Shown here: in pieces, positions 53,431 to 62,532 of the stretch
Layout: each line of letters begins with the position of its first letter
Position numbering within the stretch: the first letter of the stretch is position 1
Assembly: GCA_019694165.1 (NCBI GenBank)
Contig: JAIBCL010000032.1
Coordinates: 1-64,000 of the forward strand
DNA: 64,000 nt
Direction: 5' to 3'
Source of the DNA: Verrucomicrobiaceae bacterium
Lineage (GTDB): Bacteria > Verrucomicrobiota > Verrucomicrobiia > Verrucomicrobiales > Verrucomicrobiaceae
Program-made: the position numbers and the translations under genes
Notes under the pieces: generated by a model
The model's database searches: none
Seen by the model: the letters and a program-made list of their open reading frames with translations, nothing else
Told to the model about the DNA's origin: nothing

Positions 53431-54132
53431 TCACGAGGTCGCTTCATTGGTGATCCATTTCAGCGCGTCAGGACCCGTCATGAAAAGGAGATCAAATATG
53501 CTCACCTGCGGATCATACGGCGGATGAAGCTGTGGATACTCGCGGTAGGCATAGTCGATGTACTCGAGGCCAATGCCCGCGGCCGCGAACTTCTCCGGCT
53601 CGATATAGGCGCGCGCCGACGGGCCGCTGATGTAATGCGTGGCTCCGACGAGCTTGAGGAGCTGGACCAGCCGGTCGGTCTTCGCGCCTTCGAGCTGGTA
53701 GTCGGACGAGCGGGCGAAGCGGGTGTGCCCGATGCCCAATAGCCGCGAGAGAGCTATGGTGGTGTCGATGGTGAAGTCTGCGAGGCGCTCGTCCCTGCGG
53801 CGGTAGAAGGGTTCCATCAACGGAGCCATCGCGCGGAAATGTGGCGCCTTTGCGTAGGCCTGGGAGATGGAACTCCAGTGCTTCCGCGCCCAGTCCTGGG
53901 TCCACTGGATGCGGATGTCCTTGATCGGCACGCCCTCCGTCACCACGCCCTTGGTTTCCACCGGAATGGTCAGCCAGATGGGGCCGTTGGCGGTCTTGAT
54001 GCGGTTGCGATTCCCCCAGCCGCCCTTTTCGTACTGAACGTCATCGTAGAAGACGAACAAGTCGGAGCGGCGGATGAGATCGAACAATCCTCTCCATGGG
54101 ATGTAGGCGGGCTGCAGGACGACGCAGGTCAT
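53431..54132 (-). CDS. WbqC-family protein
   Basis: The 233-residue product is full length for the family and begins with the typical VVLQPAYIPWRGLFDLIRRS, followed by FVFYDDVQYEKGGWGNRNRI, IWLTIPVE and a late HPPYDPQVSIFDLLFMTGPD. WbqC proteins occur in surface polysaccharide clusters and have been proposed to modify sugars, perhaps by amide formation, but their chemistry is not settled. The start is ATG 54132. It is the last gene of a four-gene minus-strand operon, 11 bp after the acyltransferase gene. Confidence 0.85.
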   Translation of the reverse strand: MTCVVLQPAYIPWRGLFDLIRRSDLFVFYDDVQYEKGGWGNRNRIKTANGPIWLTIPVETKGVVTEGVPIKDIRIQWTQDWARKHWSSISQAYAKAPHFRAMAPLMEPFYRRRDERLADFTIDTTIALSRLLGIGHTRFARSSDYQLEGAKTDRLVQLLKLVGATHYISGPSARAYIEPEKFAAAGIGLEYIDYAYREYPQLHPPYDPQVSIFDLLFMTGPDALKWITNEATS

Positions 54133-54143
54133 GAGTGCGGAGG

Positions 54144-54812
54144 CTAGAGCTTGAGTCCGCGCTCCACGCGGCGCATGGGATTGCCGATCCAATGGGTGCC
54201 AGCGTCGGTGATGGAGCGTGTGACCACGGTACCGATGCCGAGGATGCAGCGGTCCTCGACGGCGAGGTCATTGGCGACGAGCACGCCCGCGCCGAGAAAA
54301 CACTCGGCCCCGATGCGTACGCGGCCACACACGGTGGCGCGCGGCGAAAGATAAGCACACTCGCCGATGTGCGAGTCGTGGGAGACGATGGCGCCATTGT
54401 GCAGCAGCGTGCCCATGCCGATGATCGCATTCGCGTCCACAATGGCGCCCGGCAGAAAAATGCAGCCTGCGCCGATGGTGGCGGACGGATCGAGGCTGGC
54501 GGACGGATGCGCCACGACGGGCAGGCGGCGGCCGAGGGAAACGAGCTGGCGCATCAGCCTGCGGCGCAGCGCAGCGTGGTGGTAGCCGAGGCAGACAAAG
54601 AAGTCACAGCCGGCGAATTCGTCGCTGACATGGTCGGCGAAAGGCCGCGCTCCGGCACCTCCGGCCGCCAGGAAGTGATCATCGAAAAATATCTCCTCCG
54701 TGTATGTCATGCTCATGCGCGCGAGCCGGGCCACCTGCTCGCCCATGGCACCGAAGCCGACAAAGGCGGCGCGGCGGACGACGGCGGATGGAGCTGTGGC
54801 ATTGTCCGGCAT
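54144..54812 (-). CDS. NeuD-like sugar O/N-acyltransferase
   Basis: The 222-residue product has an N-terminal Rossmann-like part (AAFVGFGAMGEQVARLARMS) and a left-handed beta-helix of hexapeptide repeats (about 105-215: SASLDPSATIGAGCIFLPGA, IVDANAIIGMGTLLHNGAIV, SHIGECAYLSPRATVCGRVR). The catalytic His is expected in NGAIVSHDSHIG. Enzymes of this group transfer acetyl or other acyl groups to amino or hydroxyl groups of nucleotide-activated sugars. A 4-amino sugar made by the aminotransferase encoded at 60207 would be a fitting substrate. Confidence 0.8.
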   Translation of the reverse strand: MPDNATAPSAVVRRAAFVGFGAMGEQVARLARMSMTYTEEIFFDDHFLAAGGAGARPFADHVSDEFAGCDFFVCLGYHHAALRRRLMRQLVSLGRRLPVVAHPSASLDPSATIGAGCIFLPGAIVDANAIIGMGTLLHNGAIVSHDSHIGECAYLSPRATVCGRVRIGAECFLGAGVLVANDLAVEDRCILGIGTVVTRSITDAGTHWIGNPMRRVERGLKL

Positions 54813-54833
54813 GGGAGCGAGAGCAGCGGCGGC

Positions 54834-55793
54834 TCAGGAGCTGCGGGTAGTGTCGCCGATTGCGTAGGGCGGCTTGTTGTTTGTGCGATGAAAAATGCGG
54901 GCGAGATACTCGCCCATGATGCCGAGCACGAAGAGCTGCACTCCGGCGAAGATGCTCACGATGGAAGCCAGGAATGGGAAACCCGGGACGGAACCGCCGG
55001 TGGCGACGTAGCGCAGGAGCACGTACGCCTGCACACCTATGCCGAAGATCACGGCGATCCCGCCAAGAAAGCTGGCGAGCCGCAGCGGCGCGGTGCTGAA
55101 GCCCACGAGCACCAGCACGGCCTGGTTCAGCAGGCGCATAAAGGTGTAGCCGGACTTGCCGCGCGCCCGCTCGCGATGCTCGACAGTGACGGTGCCAAAG
55201 CGTGTTGTGCCCCACGAGAGGAGCACGTCGAGCAGGAGATTCGGCGCGTCGAATGCGGCAAAGGCCGCGCGCAGCTTCGTGCGCAGCGCACGGAAGGCGG
55301 AGATGTGCCGCGCTTCCGGCACGCCCATGGCGATGGAGAGCGCGCCCTTGGTGGCCACCGAAAGCAGGTCACGCACAAATCCGTGCCTGCCCTCCTCCGG
55401 CGTGCCGTAGACGACGTCGAAACCCTCTTCGAGCTTCGCAAGCAAGAGCGGGATGTGCTCGGGCGGGTGCTGGAGATCATCGTCAAGAGTGACGACCGTG
55501 TCGAAGCACGCAGAGCGCAGACCGCAGAGGAGTGCGTTGTGCTGGCCGTAGTTCCGCATCAGGCAAATGCCGCGCAGCCACGGCCGGCTGGCGGCCAGTT
55601 CCGTGATCACCTCCCAGCTCCGGTCGGGGCTGCCGTCATTGACGAGCACCACCTCGAAGGACTTGCCCGTGCGCTCGAGCACAGGTTGGAGCTGGGCGAC
55701 GAGGTCGGGCAACGTCTCCGCACTGCGATACACGGGCACCAGCACGGAGATGCCCTTCGGCAAGCTTGGAGATGTATCTTCCGCGGGTTCCAT
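54834..55793 (-). CDS. GT2-family glycosyltransferase, GtrB/ArnC type
   Basis: The 319-residue product has a GT-A domain (about 10-220: SVLVPVYRSAETLPDLVAQL, VLVNDGSPDRSWEVITELA, VTLDDDLQHPPEHIPLLLAK with the metal-binding DxD type) and two C-terminal membrane helices (about 235-300). This is the layout of enzymes that load a sugar onto undecaprenyl phosphate, as ArnC and GtrB do. The start is ATG 55793. It would supply the lipid-linked sugar to the GT-C protein encoded 20 bp upstream in the same operon. Confidence 0.85.
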   Translation of the reverse strand: MEPAEDTSPSLPKGISVLVPVYRSAETLPDLVAQLQPVLERTGKSFEVVLVNDGSPDRSWEVITELAASRPWLRGICLMRNYGQHNALLCGLRSACFDTVVTLDDDLQHPPEHIPLLLAKLEEGFDVVYGTPEEGRHGFVRDLLSVATKGALSIAMGVPEARHISAFRALRTKLRAAFAAFDAPNLLLDVLLSWGTTRFGTVTVEHRERARGKSGYTFMRLLNQAVLVLVGFSTAPLRLASFLGGIAVIFGIGVQAYVLLRYVATGGSVPGFPFLASIVSIFAGVQLFVLGIMGEYLARIFHRTNNKPPYAIGDTTRSS

Positions 55794-55813
55794 GGCAGAT
55801 GGTGTCACGCGCG

Positions 55814-57487
55814 TCACGGCTTCACCGGCTTGGGCTTGAAGGCAAGCCAGCAATTCGCCGCCGTCTCCACTTTCACGGGAGGCGCGAGGTGGTCGATGAA
55901 AGTCTGCCGCATGGCGGGCGGCACGCGCAGCCACTCCTCCGTGCGCCAGGTGGCAGGATCGTCCGTCACCGCCAGCGCATCGCCGTCAGCAGGCAGTTTG
56001 ACGAGGTGCACGGAGCTGTTCAGGAATGCGTTCATCACCTTGTCGCGCTCGTAAGGCCGCACCCACTCCGGGGCGATCAGGTAGCCGTGCCTGGATGCCT
56101 CGGGCCAGCCCATGTAGTGATGCCAGCCGGCGCTGATCGCGCGCCAGACGACCACCGTACCCGTGCTGCCAGCAGCGGGGTCTTTGAGCACCGCACCGAC
56201 GCCGGCGCTGACTTGTTCAAAGACGGCCTTGTCCTTTGGCTTCATCCAAAGCGTCTCGCCGTTCGGCATCGCCACCCGCACGCGTCCGTCTTTCTGCAGC
56301 AAGAGCTTGCCGCCGACCGCACCGCCTGTGCAGGCAAAGAGAATGCCCGCAATGAACAGCCGCGGCAACGGCTTGAAGCGCGCCAGCATCGCCACAGCCG
56401 GCACGATGAGCGGCGCGGAGTAAACCATCACATGATCCGGGTGATGGTAGTAAAACAGAAAACCGACGAAGAAAGACAGGGCCGCCAGCAGCACCATGCC
56501 GTCCGCCGCCGGAGGCCTGCCTCGTGCACGAGCCGTGCGCACCAGAGACACCACCGCCCCGCAGGCCACCAGCAGCATCAGCAGGGTGCGGGAGCCAATG
56601 GTGCCGATGCGGTAGCCCCAGGTGGCCTCGCGCACCCACGGCACAACGGCCCACGGATCGCCGAAGGTGTCGTAGCTCCCGAGCAGATCGAGGGGAAACA
56701 TGGCGTACTCGCGCCAGATTTCCGGCGGGAACACGAACCATGACACGATCACACGCGGCAGTTCGACGGCCAGGAAGCCGAACAGCACCGGCAGTTCCGC
56801 CTTCACCACCTGGTCCATGAAATGCGACACGATGCCGCTGCCGTCCCGCCGGAGTGAAAACGCGCGGATCGCATCCCACGCGATGATCGCCAGGCCGGCG
56901 CAGAGGAAGGAGCCGAACTTCGTGAGATTCAGCAGCCCCAGCAGCACGCCCGCGGCGAAGCCGGCCAAACGCGTGCGTTCATCCACCGGACTCAGAAAGC
57001 TGAAGATGGTGACGACCAATGCGAGCTCGATGTTCTGATAGGCCAGCGTGTTCGTACACGCGTGCCAGAGCGCCGGAGCCACAAGCAGGCACCAGAGCGC
57101 CCAGCGCATCCGCGTGCCCACACCCGATCGGCGCAGGAAATGCATCCCGCTCGCCGCGCCTACCGCGCCCGGCAGCACGCCGAACAGCGCGACCGTGTGC
57201 GCCGTGGAGCCGAAGATCTTCGCGGCGGCAGCCAGGTACCAGACGGAGAGCACGCCGTAGGAGTAGGCGGCATCCCGATAGATCATGCCGCCTTTCAAGA
57301 GGTGGTCCCCCACCCACAGCGGCCACGACGGCTCGCCGAAAAGCCACGTCTCATGCACGAAGAATGACTCGCGTAGTTGGAAGACGATCACGGTGAAGGC
57401 GGCCCACAACGCGCCGGCCAGCACAATCTCACCCCAAGCGGGGGATGCCGCTCCATCGGAGCCGGGGTCGCGCGTTTTGTTCTGCAT
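55814..57487 (-). CDS. Polytopic GT-C-like membrane glycosyltransferase
   Basis: The product is 557 residues, with about ten membrane helices. The first outer loop after helix 1 has FFVHETWLFGEPSWPLWVGD, with acidic residues where GT-C enzymes keep their catalytic Asp/Glu, and a soluble C-terminal domain of about 150 residues follows the last helix. It looks like an ArnT or dolichol-mannosyltransferase-type enzyme using a polyprenyl-phosphate sugar made by the neighbouring GT2. The start is uncertain (ATG 57487 used; ATG 57505 possible). It is divergent from the deoxysugar operon. Confidence 0.65.
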   Translation of the reverse strand: MQNKTRDPGSDGAASPAWGEIVLAGALWAAFTVIVFQLRESFFVHETWLFGEPSWPLWVGDHLLKGGMIYRDAAYSYGVLSVWYLAAAAKIFGSTAHTVALFGVLPGAVGAASGMHFLRRSGVGTRMRWALWCLLVAPALWHACTNTLAYQNIELALVVTIFSFLSPVDERTRLAGFAAGVLLGLLNLTKFGSFLCAGLAIIAWDAIRAFSLRRDGSGIVSHFMDQVVKAELPVLFGFLAVELPRVIVSWFVFPPEIWREYAMFPLDLLGSYDTFGDPWAVVPWVREATWGYRIGTIGSRTLLMLLVACGAVVSLVRTARARGRPPAADGMVLLAALSFFVGFLFYYHHPDHVMVYSAPLIVPAVAMLARFKPLPRLFIAGILFACTGGAVGGKLLLQKDGRVRVAMPNGETLWMKPKDKAVFEQVSAGVGAVLKDPAAGSTGTVVVWRAISAGWHHYMGWPEASRHGYLIAPEWVRPYERDKVMNAFLNSSVHLVKLPADGDALAVTDDPATWRTEEWLRVPPAMRQTFIDHLAPPVKVETAANCWLAFKPKPVKP

Positions 57488-57784
57488 ACGGGAAAGTGAT
57501 GGCATGGGGGCTGATCCAGGGCCGTGACCGCCAGAAAGCCGCGTGGATGCGATCTTTGCGACCACGAGCCTCGCACACCGCCTGCCCGCCCGTCGTCAGG
57601 CCGCGCTCCGTCCTGTCTTTCCAGCAGTGGCACGTTGGGCGAGTGAAGCGAGTAATCAAGTGCGGAAAAAACGGCGGGGGTTGGCACCGGTGCATGTTTC
57701 GGAATGAAGGAGCAGACCGCCCGGGTTTGCGGTTGCGGAATGCCATGCCGCTTGTATGCCTGCGCGCGCTTCACTTCTTCCTCG

Positions 57785-59215
57785 ATGACCGGTTCCGCAC
57801 CATCTCCCGGCAGTCTTTTTCTACAGTCCGCCCTGGCGGCGGAGGGGCATGGCCTGCCTGCGGCAGAGTTCGACGCGTGGTTTGCGGGCCGGCAGCGGGC
57901 GCATCGTTTCAAGCTGGAGCAGATTCCTTTCGCGGACCTGAAGAAGTGGTCGTTCCATCCGGAGTCCGGGAATCTCGTGCATGACAGCGGGCGCTTCTTC
58001 AGCATCGAGGGCCTGCGGGTGCGTACAAACTGGGGCAAGGTGCCCGAATGGGAGCAACCCATCATCGTGCAGCCGGAGATCGGCATCCTGGGCTTCATCA
58101 CGAAGCGCTTCGGCGGCATCCTGCATTTTCTGGTGCAGGCAAAGATGGAGCCAGGGAACATCGACATGATCCAGCTCGCGCCGACGCTGCAGGCCACGCG
58201 GAGCAATTTCACCTGCGTGCATCAGGGCAGGAAGCCTCCCTATCTGGAGTATTTCCTCGACCGGTCCGGCAGCCGGGTGCTCGTGGACGTACTACAGTCC
58301 GAACAGGGCGCGCGGTTTCTGCGGAAGCGCAACCGCAACATCATGATCGAGACCGACGAGGAAGTGCCTGTGGGCGACGACTATGTGTGGATGACGCTCG
58401 GCCAGCTTCTGCGTCTGCTGCGGCGGGACAACGTGGTGAACATGGACGCGCGCACCGTGCTCTCTTGCATCACCTACGCGCTCGACGGCGGCGAGCCGCC
58501 CGTCGCGACCACCGGCGGCCAGTTCGGACAGGCTCTGTGGCGGTCGTTCCAGGCCGTGGGGCGCGGGCTGCGGAGCAATGAGGAGGTGCTCAGCTGGTTC
58601 ACCCAGCAGAAGTTTGCCTTCGATCTCGATGCCGGACGCATACCGCTCCAGACAGTGCGCGGGTGGGAGCGCACGGACATGGAAATCCGACATGAGACCG
58701 GGCGCTACTTCAGTGTGATGGCCTGCGCGGTGGAGGCCGACAACCGCGAGGTGCCAAGCTGGACGCAGCCGATGGTAAAGGCCCAGCAGCAGGGCCTCAT
58801 CGCCTTCGTGGTCCGGGAGTTCGATGGCGTGCTTCACTTTTTGGTGCAGGCCAAGGTCGAGCCGGGCAATTTCGACGTGGTTGAAATGGCGCCGACGGTC
58901 CAGTGCATCACAGGCAGCTACCATGATGCCGATCCCGCCCTGCTGCCGCCATTCGTGCCTTACGTGCTTTCCGCGCAGCCGGAGAGCATCCTTTTCGATG
59001 CGCTGCAGTCCGAAGAAGGCGGACGCTTCTTCCGCGAGGAGAACCGGAATCTGATCGTGGCAGCCGGCCCGGACTTCCCCGACGACATCCCGTCGAACTA
59101 CATCTGGATGACGGCCGGTCAGCTCAATGAGTTTATCAAGTTCAACAATTTCGTGAACGTGCAGGCGCGCAGCCTGCTCTCCACGCTGAGTTTCGCGGAG
59201 CCGGACCGGTCATGA
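57785..59215 (+). CDS. NDP-hexose 2,3-dehydratase (EvaA/TylX3 family)
   Basis: The 476-residue product has two tandem copies of the hexose-dehydratase domain. Each has the pattern W-x-Q-P-x-x-x-x-x-x-x-G-[IL], [IF]-x-x-x-x-FG/FDG-x-LHFLVQAK-[MV]-E-PGN, then the APT segment, a DxLQSEEG/EQG-x-R-F block and VWMT-x-GQL. The N-terminal start SLFLQSALAAEGHGLPAAEF is typical of the family. It removes the C2 hydroxyl of an NDP-4-keto-6-deoxyhexose, giving an unstable 3,4-diketo intermediate that the next enzyme must reduce or aminate. Such enzymes are best known from antibiotic sugar pathways. ATG 57785 is used; an upstream ATG at 57704 is possible. Confidence 0.9.
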   Translation: MTGSAPSPGSLFLQSALAAEGHGLPAAEFDAWFAGRQRAHRFKLEQIPFADLKKWSFHPESGNLVHDSGRFFSIEGLRVRTNWGKVPEWEQPIIVQPEIGILGFITKRFGGILHFLVQAKMEPGNIDMIQLAPTLQATRSNFTCVHQGRKPPYLEYFLDRSGSRVLVDVLQSEQGARFLRKRNRNIMIETDEEVPVGDDYVWMTLGQLLRLLRRDNVVNMDARTVLSCITYALDGGEPPVATTGGQFGQALWRSFQAVGRGLRSNEEVLSWFTQQKFAFDLDAGRIPLQTVRGWERTDMEIRHETGRYFSVMACAVEADNREVPSWTQPMVKAQQQGLIAFVVREFDGVLHFLVQAKVEPGNFDVVEMAPTVQCITGSYHDADPALLPPFVPYVLSAQPESILFDALQSEEGGRFFREENRNLIVAAGPDFPDDIPSNYIWMTAGQLNEFIKFNNFVNVQARSLLSTLSFAEPDRS

Positions 59216-60177
59216 TCCCTTTGCACGTCGGAGTCCTTGGCTGTTCGAGCTTCGCCCGCCGGGCGATGATCCCGGCGCTGGTGCAAAGCGGCGTGGCGCA
59301 GTGCGTCGCGGTCGCCAGTCGTTCACATGAGAAGGCCGCGGAGACCGCCGCGCCCTTCGGCGCGGAGGCCGTGTGCGGCTACGAGCGGCTCATCGAGCGC
59401 GCCGACATCGACGCCATCTATGTGCCGCTGCCCACCGGCCTCCATGCGGAATGGTGCACGCGCGCGCTGGAAGCCGGCAAGCACCTGCTGGTGGAGAAAA
59501 CTTTCGCCTCCAATGCGGCGGAGGCCGCGGCGATGCTCGCTCTCGCGCGACGGCAAAACTTGCTGGTGATGGAAAACTTCCAGTTCCAGACGCATTCACA
59601 ATGGAGCCGCTTCCGCTCCTTCATGGACTCCGGCGAGATCGGTCATGTGCACCTCGTGCGCTCAACCTTCGGCTTCCCGCCGCTCCCTCGGGAAAACTTC
59701 CGCTGGAATGCCGCCTTGGGCGGCGGTGCTCTGCTCGACACCGGCGCCTACATGGCAAAGGTGTCGCAATTGCTGCTCGGGCCGGATCTCGAGGTACGAG
59801 GCGCTTCTGCGATCATGGACGCCGCCACCGGCGTGGACAGCCACGGAGAGGCGCAGTTCCGCAATGCACGGGGCCAGGTGGCGCAGGTGGCCTGGGGATT
59901 CGATTACTTCTACCAGTGCCGCGCGGAGCTGCTCGGCACGAAGGGCAAGGTCTCGCTGGGCCGCGTCTTCACCGCACCGCCGGACTTCGCGCCCGTGCTT
60001 TGCATCGAGACGCCGGAGGGCGTGCGGAATGAAACCCTGCCCGCCGACAACCACTACATCAACATGTGGCGCCGCTTCGCCGGTGCCATTGCCAACGGCG
60101 ACCACGCCGCACACTGGGACGCCATTGAGAGCCAGGCCCGGCTGCTGGATGCCATCCGTGCCGCGGTGCGGGCATGA
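59212..60177 (+). CDS. Gfo/Idh/MocA-type NDP-sugar 3-ketoreductase (KijD10-like)
   Basis: The 321-residue product has the NAD(P)-binding start VGVLGCSSFARRAMIPALVQ, the nucleotide loop VASRSHEKA, the catalytic Lys in LLVEKTFASNAAEA and the C-terminal fold typical of the family (GGGALLDTGAYMAKVSQLLL). The MENFQFQTHSQW stretch is a feature of the KijD10/TylCII-like C3-ketoreductases. It overlaps the dehydratase gene by 4 bp (ATGA), so the two enzymes work in sequence: 2,3-dehydration, then C3 reduction. Product stereochemistry at C3 cannot be read from the sequence. Confidence 0.8.
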   Translation: MIPLHVGVLGCSSFARRAMIPALVQSGVAQCVAVASRSHEKAAETAAPFGAEAVCGYERLIERADIDAIYVPLPTGLHAEWCTRALEAGKHLLVEKTFASNAAEAAAMLALARRQNLLVMENFQFQTHSQWSRFRSFMDSGEIGHVHLVRSTFGFPPLPRENFRWNAALGGGALLDTGAYMAKVSQLLLGPDLEVRGASAIMDAATGVDSHGEAQFRNARGQVAQVAWGFDYFYQCRAELLGTKGKVSLGRVFTAPPDFAPVLCIETPEGVRNETLPADNHYINMWRRFAGAIANGDHAAHWDAIESQARLLDAIRAAVRA

Positions 60178-60206
60178 ATTGAACGGAGAGATTCAAGAGT
60201 TCTGTG

Positions 60207-61355
60207 ATGAAAATACCCTTCAACATCCCCTATCTGACCGGCCGCGAGGAAGAGTACTTTCTCGCCGCGCTCAAGTCGCGCCGGCACTGCGGCAATCACG
60301 CCTTCGGCCAGAAGTGCGTCGAGCTGATGAAGCACAAGTACGGCTTTCATGAAGTATTCCTCACGCCGAGCGGCACGGCCGCGCTCGAAATGGGATGCCT
60401 GCTCGCAGACATCGGCCCCGGCGACGAGGTGATCCTGCCGTCCTACACGTTCAGTTCCACCGGCAATGCGGTGGTGCTCACCGGTGCGAAGCCCGTGTTT
60501 TGCGAGGTCGATCCCGACACGATGAACGCCGACGTGCGCCACATGGCCTCGCTCGTCACGCCGCGGACAAAGCTGCTGCTGCCGATCGACTACGCCGGCA
60601 TCCCGTGTGATCGCACCGCGGTCAATGCCCTGGCGAAAAAACACGGCCTGTCCGTCCTGGTGGATGCCGCACAGTCGATCCACTCCTTCGCGAATGGCAA
60701 ACCCTGCGGGGCCGACGAGGACATGGCGGCCTTCAGTTTCCACGAAACGAAGAACCTGGGCTGCGGCGAAGGCGGAGGTCTCGTGGTGAACCGCCCCGAG
60801 TGGGTGGAACGCGCGCGCTTCCTTCAGGAGAAGGGTACCGACCGCTCGCTCGTCCTGAGCGGCGTGCGCTCCAAATACAGTTGGGTGGACAAGGGATCGA
60901 GCTTCCTGCTGGCCGATCTGCTGGCCGCCTTGCTGCTGGCGCAGATCGAGGACGTGGAGATCATCACGAACAAGCGCAAGAAAGTCGCCGCGGCCTACCA
61001 CGCACTTTACGGCCCCTACGAGAAAGCCGGCGCACTGCGCATCCCTCATCCGCCGGCGGGCGCGGATTGCAACGGGCACGCCGTCTTCGTCATCTTCGAC
61101 ACCGCGGCGAACCGCGACCGCTTCCTGGCCCTGCTGCGCGAGAAGGACGTTCATGCCTACATCGGCTACCTGCCGCTGCACTCGTCGGTGATGGGGCGGT
61201 GCCATGGCTGCAGGCCGGAAGACCTGCCCCTGACCGAGGATCTCGCTGCGCGTATCGTGCGCCTGCCGCTCTACACGGACCTCGCGGACACCGGTCTCGA
61301 CCACTGCGTGGAAGCAATGCAAACGGTGCTTCAGGCCATGTACGGCACGGCCTGA
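60207..61355 (+). CDS. DegT/DnrJ/EryC1 aminotransferase, WecE-like
   Basis: The 382-residue product is full length. IPFNIPYLTGREEEYFLAAL followed by KSRRHCGNHAFGQKCVELMK matches the start of WecE/RffA, the dTDP-4-keto-6-deoxyhexose 4-aminotransferase, and FSFHETKNLGCGEGGGLVVN contains the PLP-binding Lys with WecE context. It is a PLP enzyme that transfers an amino group from glutamate to the C4 keto group. It follows the reductase gene by 29 bp. ATG 60207 is used, with GTG 60204 just before it; GGAGAG lies upstream. Alternatively it could act at C3. Confidence 0.88.
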   Translation: MKIPFNIPYLTGREEEYFLAALKSRRHCGNHAFGQKCVELMKHKYGFHEVFLTPSGTAALEMGCLLADIGPGDEVILPSYTFSSTGNAVVLTGAKPVFCEVDPDTMNADVRHMASLVTPRTKLLLPIDYAGIPCDRTAVNALAKKHGLSVLVDAAQSIHSFANGKPCGADEDMAAFSFHETKNLGCGEGGGLVVNRPEWVERARFLQEKGTDRSLVLSGVRSKYSWVDKGSSFLLADLLAALLLAQIEDVEIITNKRKKVAAAYHALYGPYEKAGALRIPHPPAGADCNGHAVFVIFDTAANRDRFLALLREKDVHAYIGYLPLHSSVMGRCHGCRPEDLPLTEDLAARIVRLPLYTDLADTGLDHCVEAMQTVLQAMYGTA

Positions 61356-61421
61356 TCCCCGTTCTCAAGAGGGGCAGCGCACCCGCGCACAGCGCCCCGC
61401 CACGGAGACGCTCCAGTCGGG

Positions 61422-62420
61422 TCAGAATCCCTTCGGAATCTGTTTCAGGGCGTCTTTGATCAGACGGTTGGCCTCGTCTTCGATGCTGTTGGTGTCTCCG
61501 CCTTTGGCGGGCTTCGAGGCTGCACCGGCGGCGGGAGGGTTCGACCAGTCGAGGCCTTGGGTGAACATCTTCACCGTGCATCCCGAGCCTGCCGGCTGGA
61601 CCATGATCGTCAGCTCAGCGCCATTGAGCTTGCGCTTGAGGATGGCGTTCGCCTTGCCCGTCAGGCTGCCGGAGGCATCCTTCCAGCCCTGCTCCTTGAG
61701 TCTTGCCGAGAAATCCTTGGCCACCGCGCTGACGGAGGCGTCCGCGCTGAATGCGATCTGCTGCACGATGGTTTTGTACTCGACATCGTGCGCGCCGGCG
61801 GGAAGCGGAAGCTGGCCGACCGGCATCTTGGGTCCCGTGGCAACCGCCGGTTCGTCATCACTTTTCTTCTTGCCGCCCTTCTTCGCAGACTTGGGCTCAG
61901 GTGCCTCCACGGCGGCGAATGCGCCTTTCGGCAGCGGCGCGGTGAAGGTCAGATCGACCTGCCACTTCTGCCCAAAGGCATCCAGTTCGCCCGGCGTAAC
62001 GACGTGTCCCGAGACCTCCGAGTCAGTTGCCTTGAAGTCCTGCACCTTGATCTCGCCAAGCGCGGAAAACGGCGACTTGGGATGCGCAGCGTGCGCCACT
62101 TCACATCCGAAAACACCGCCGTCTTTGAAAACACTGAGGATCAGGGCGCTGCCGAGCTTCTTGAAAGCAGCGTCGAAATCCGGCTTCTTCGATGATGAGG
62201 GATCCTTCTCGGTGAAAACCAGACGGATGGCCGCTTTGTCATTGAACGGCTCATGCGTCTGCACCACGAGATGCTGGATCTTGCCGTCCTTGCCGTCGCC
62301 CAGAAACTTCCCGCTGACCGTGGACTTGTCAGCGGCCGCCAGAGTGTGGAGCGAGCAGATCATCGTGGCGCTGAACAAGCAGGCCGCCGCCGGCAGCGAA
62401 AGGAGTCGTCGATTTTTCAT
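61422..62420 (-). CDS. Secreted protein with Lys-rich linker, unknown family
   Basis: I do not recognise a family. From ATG 62420 the 332-residue product has a signal peptide (MKNRRLLSLPAAACLFSATM then ICSLHTLAAAD), a first beta-rich domain (about 35-175), a Lys-rich linker (KSAKKGGKKKSDD), a second domain (about 195-270) and a polar tail. The second domain has the LKEQGWKDASGSLTGKANAI pattern of small alpha/beta domains found in repeated form in verrucomicrobial secreted proteins. It is convergent with the aminotransferase gene (66 bp gap). Confidence 0.6.
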   Translation of the reverse strand: MKNRRLLSLPAAACLFSATMICSLHTLAAADKSTVSGKFLGDGKDGKIQHLVVQTHEPFNDKAAIRLVFTEKDPSSSKKPDFDAAFKKLGSALILSVFKDGGVFGCEVAHAAHPKSPFSALGEIKVQDFKATDSEVSGHVVTPGELDAFGQKWQVDLTFTAPLPKGAFAAVEAPEPKSAKKGGKKKSDDEPAVATGPKMPVGQLPLPAGAHDVEYKTIVQQIAFSADASVSAVAKDFSARLKEQGWKDASGSLTGKANAILKRKLNGAELTIMVQPAGSGCTVKMFTQGLDWSNPPAAGAASKPAKGGDTNSIEDEANRLIKDALKQIPKGF

Positions 62421-62532
62421 GAGATCGGCAAGGCTCCTTGGCGCGCCGCAGGAATGCAACCTGTAATTTGAGCGAAGCGCCCTCCGCCTTTCAGTCTGAA
62501 TCAGGCCACCTCCGGCGCGATCCCCGGCGGGC

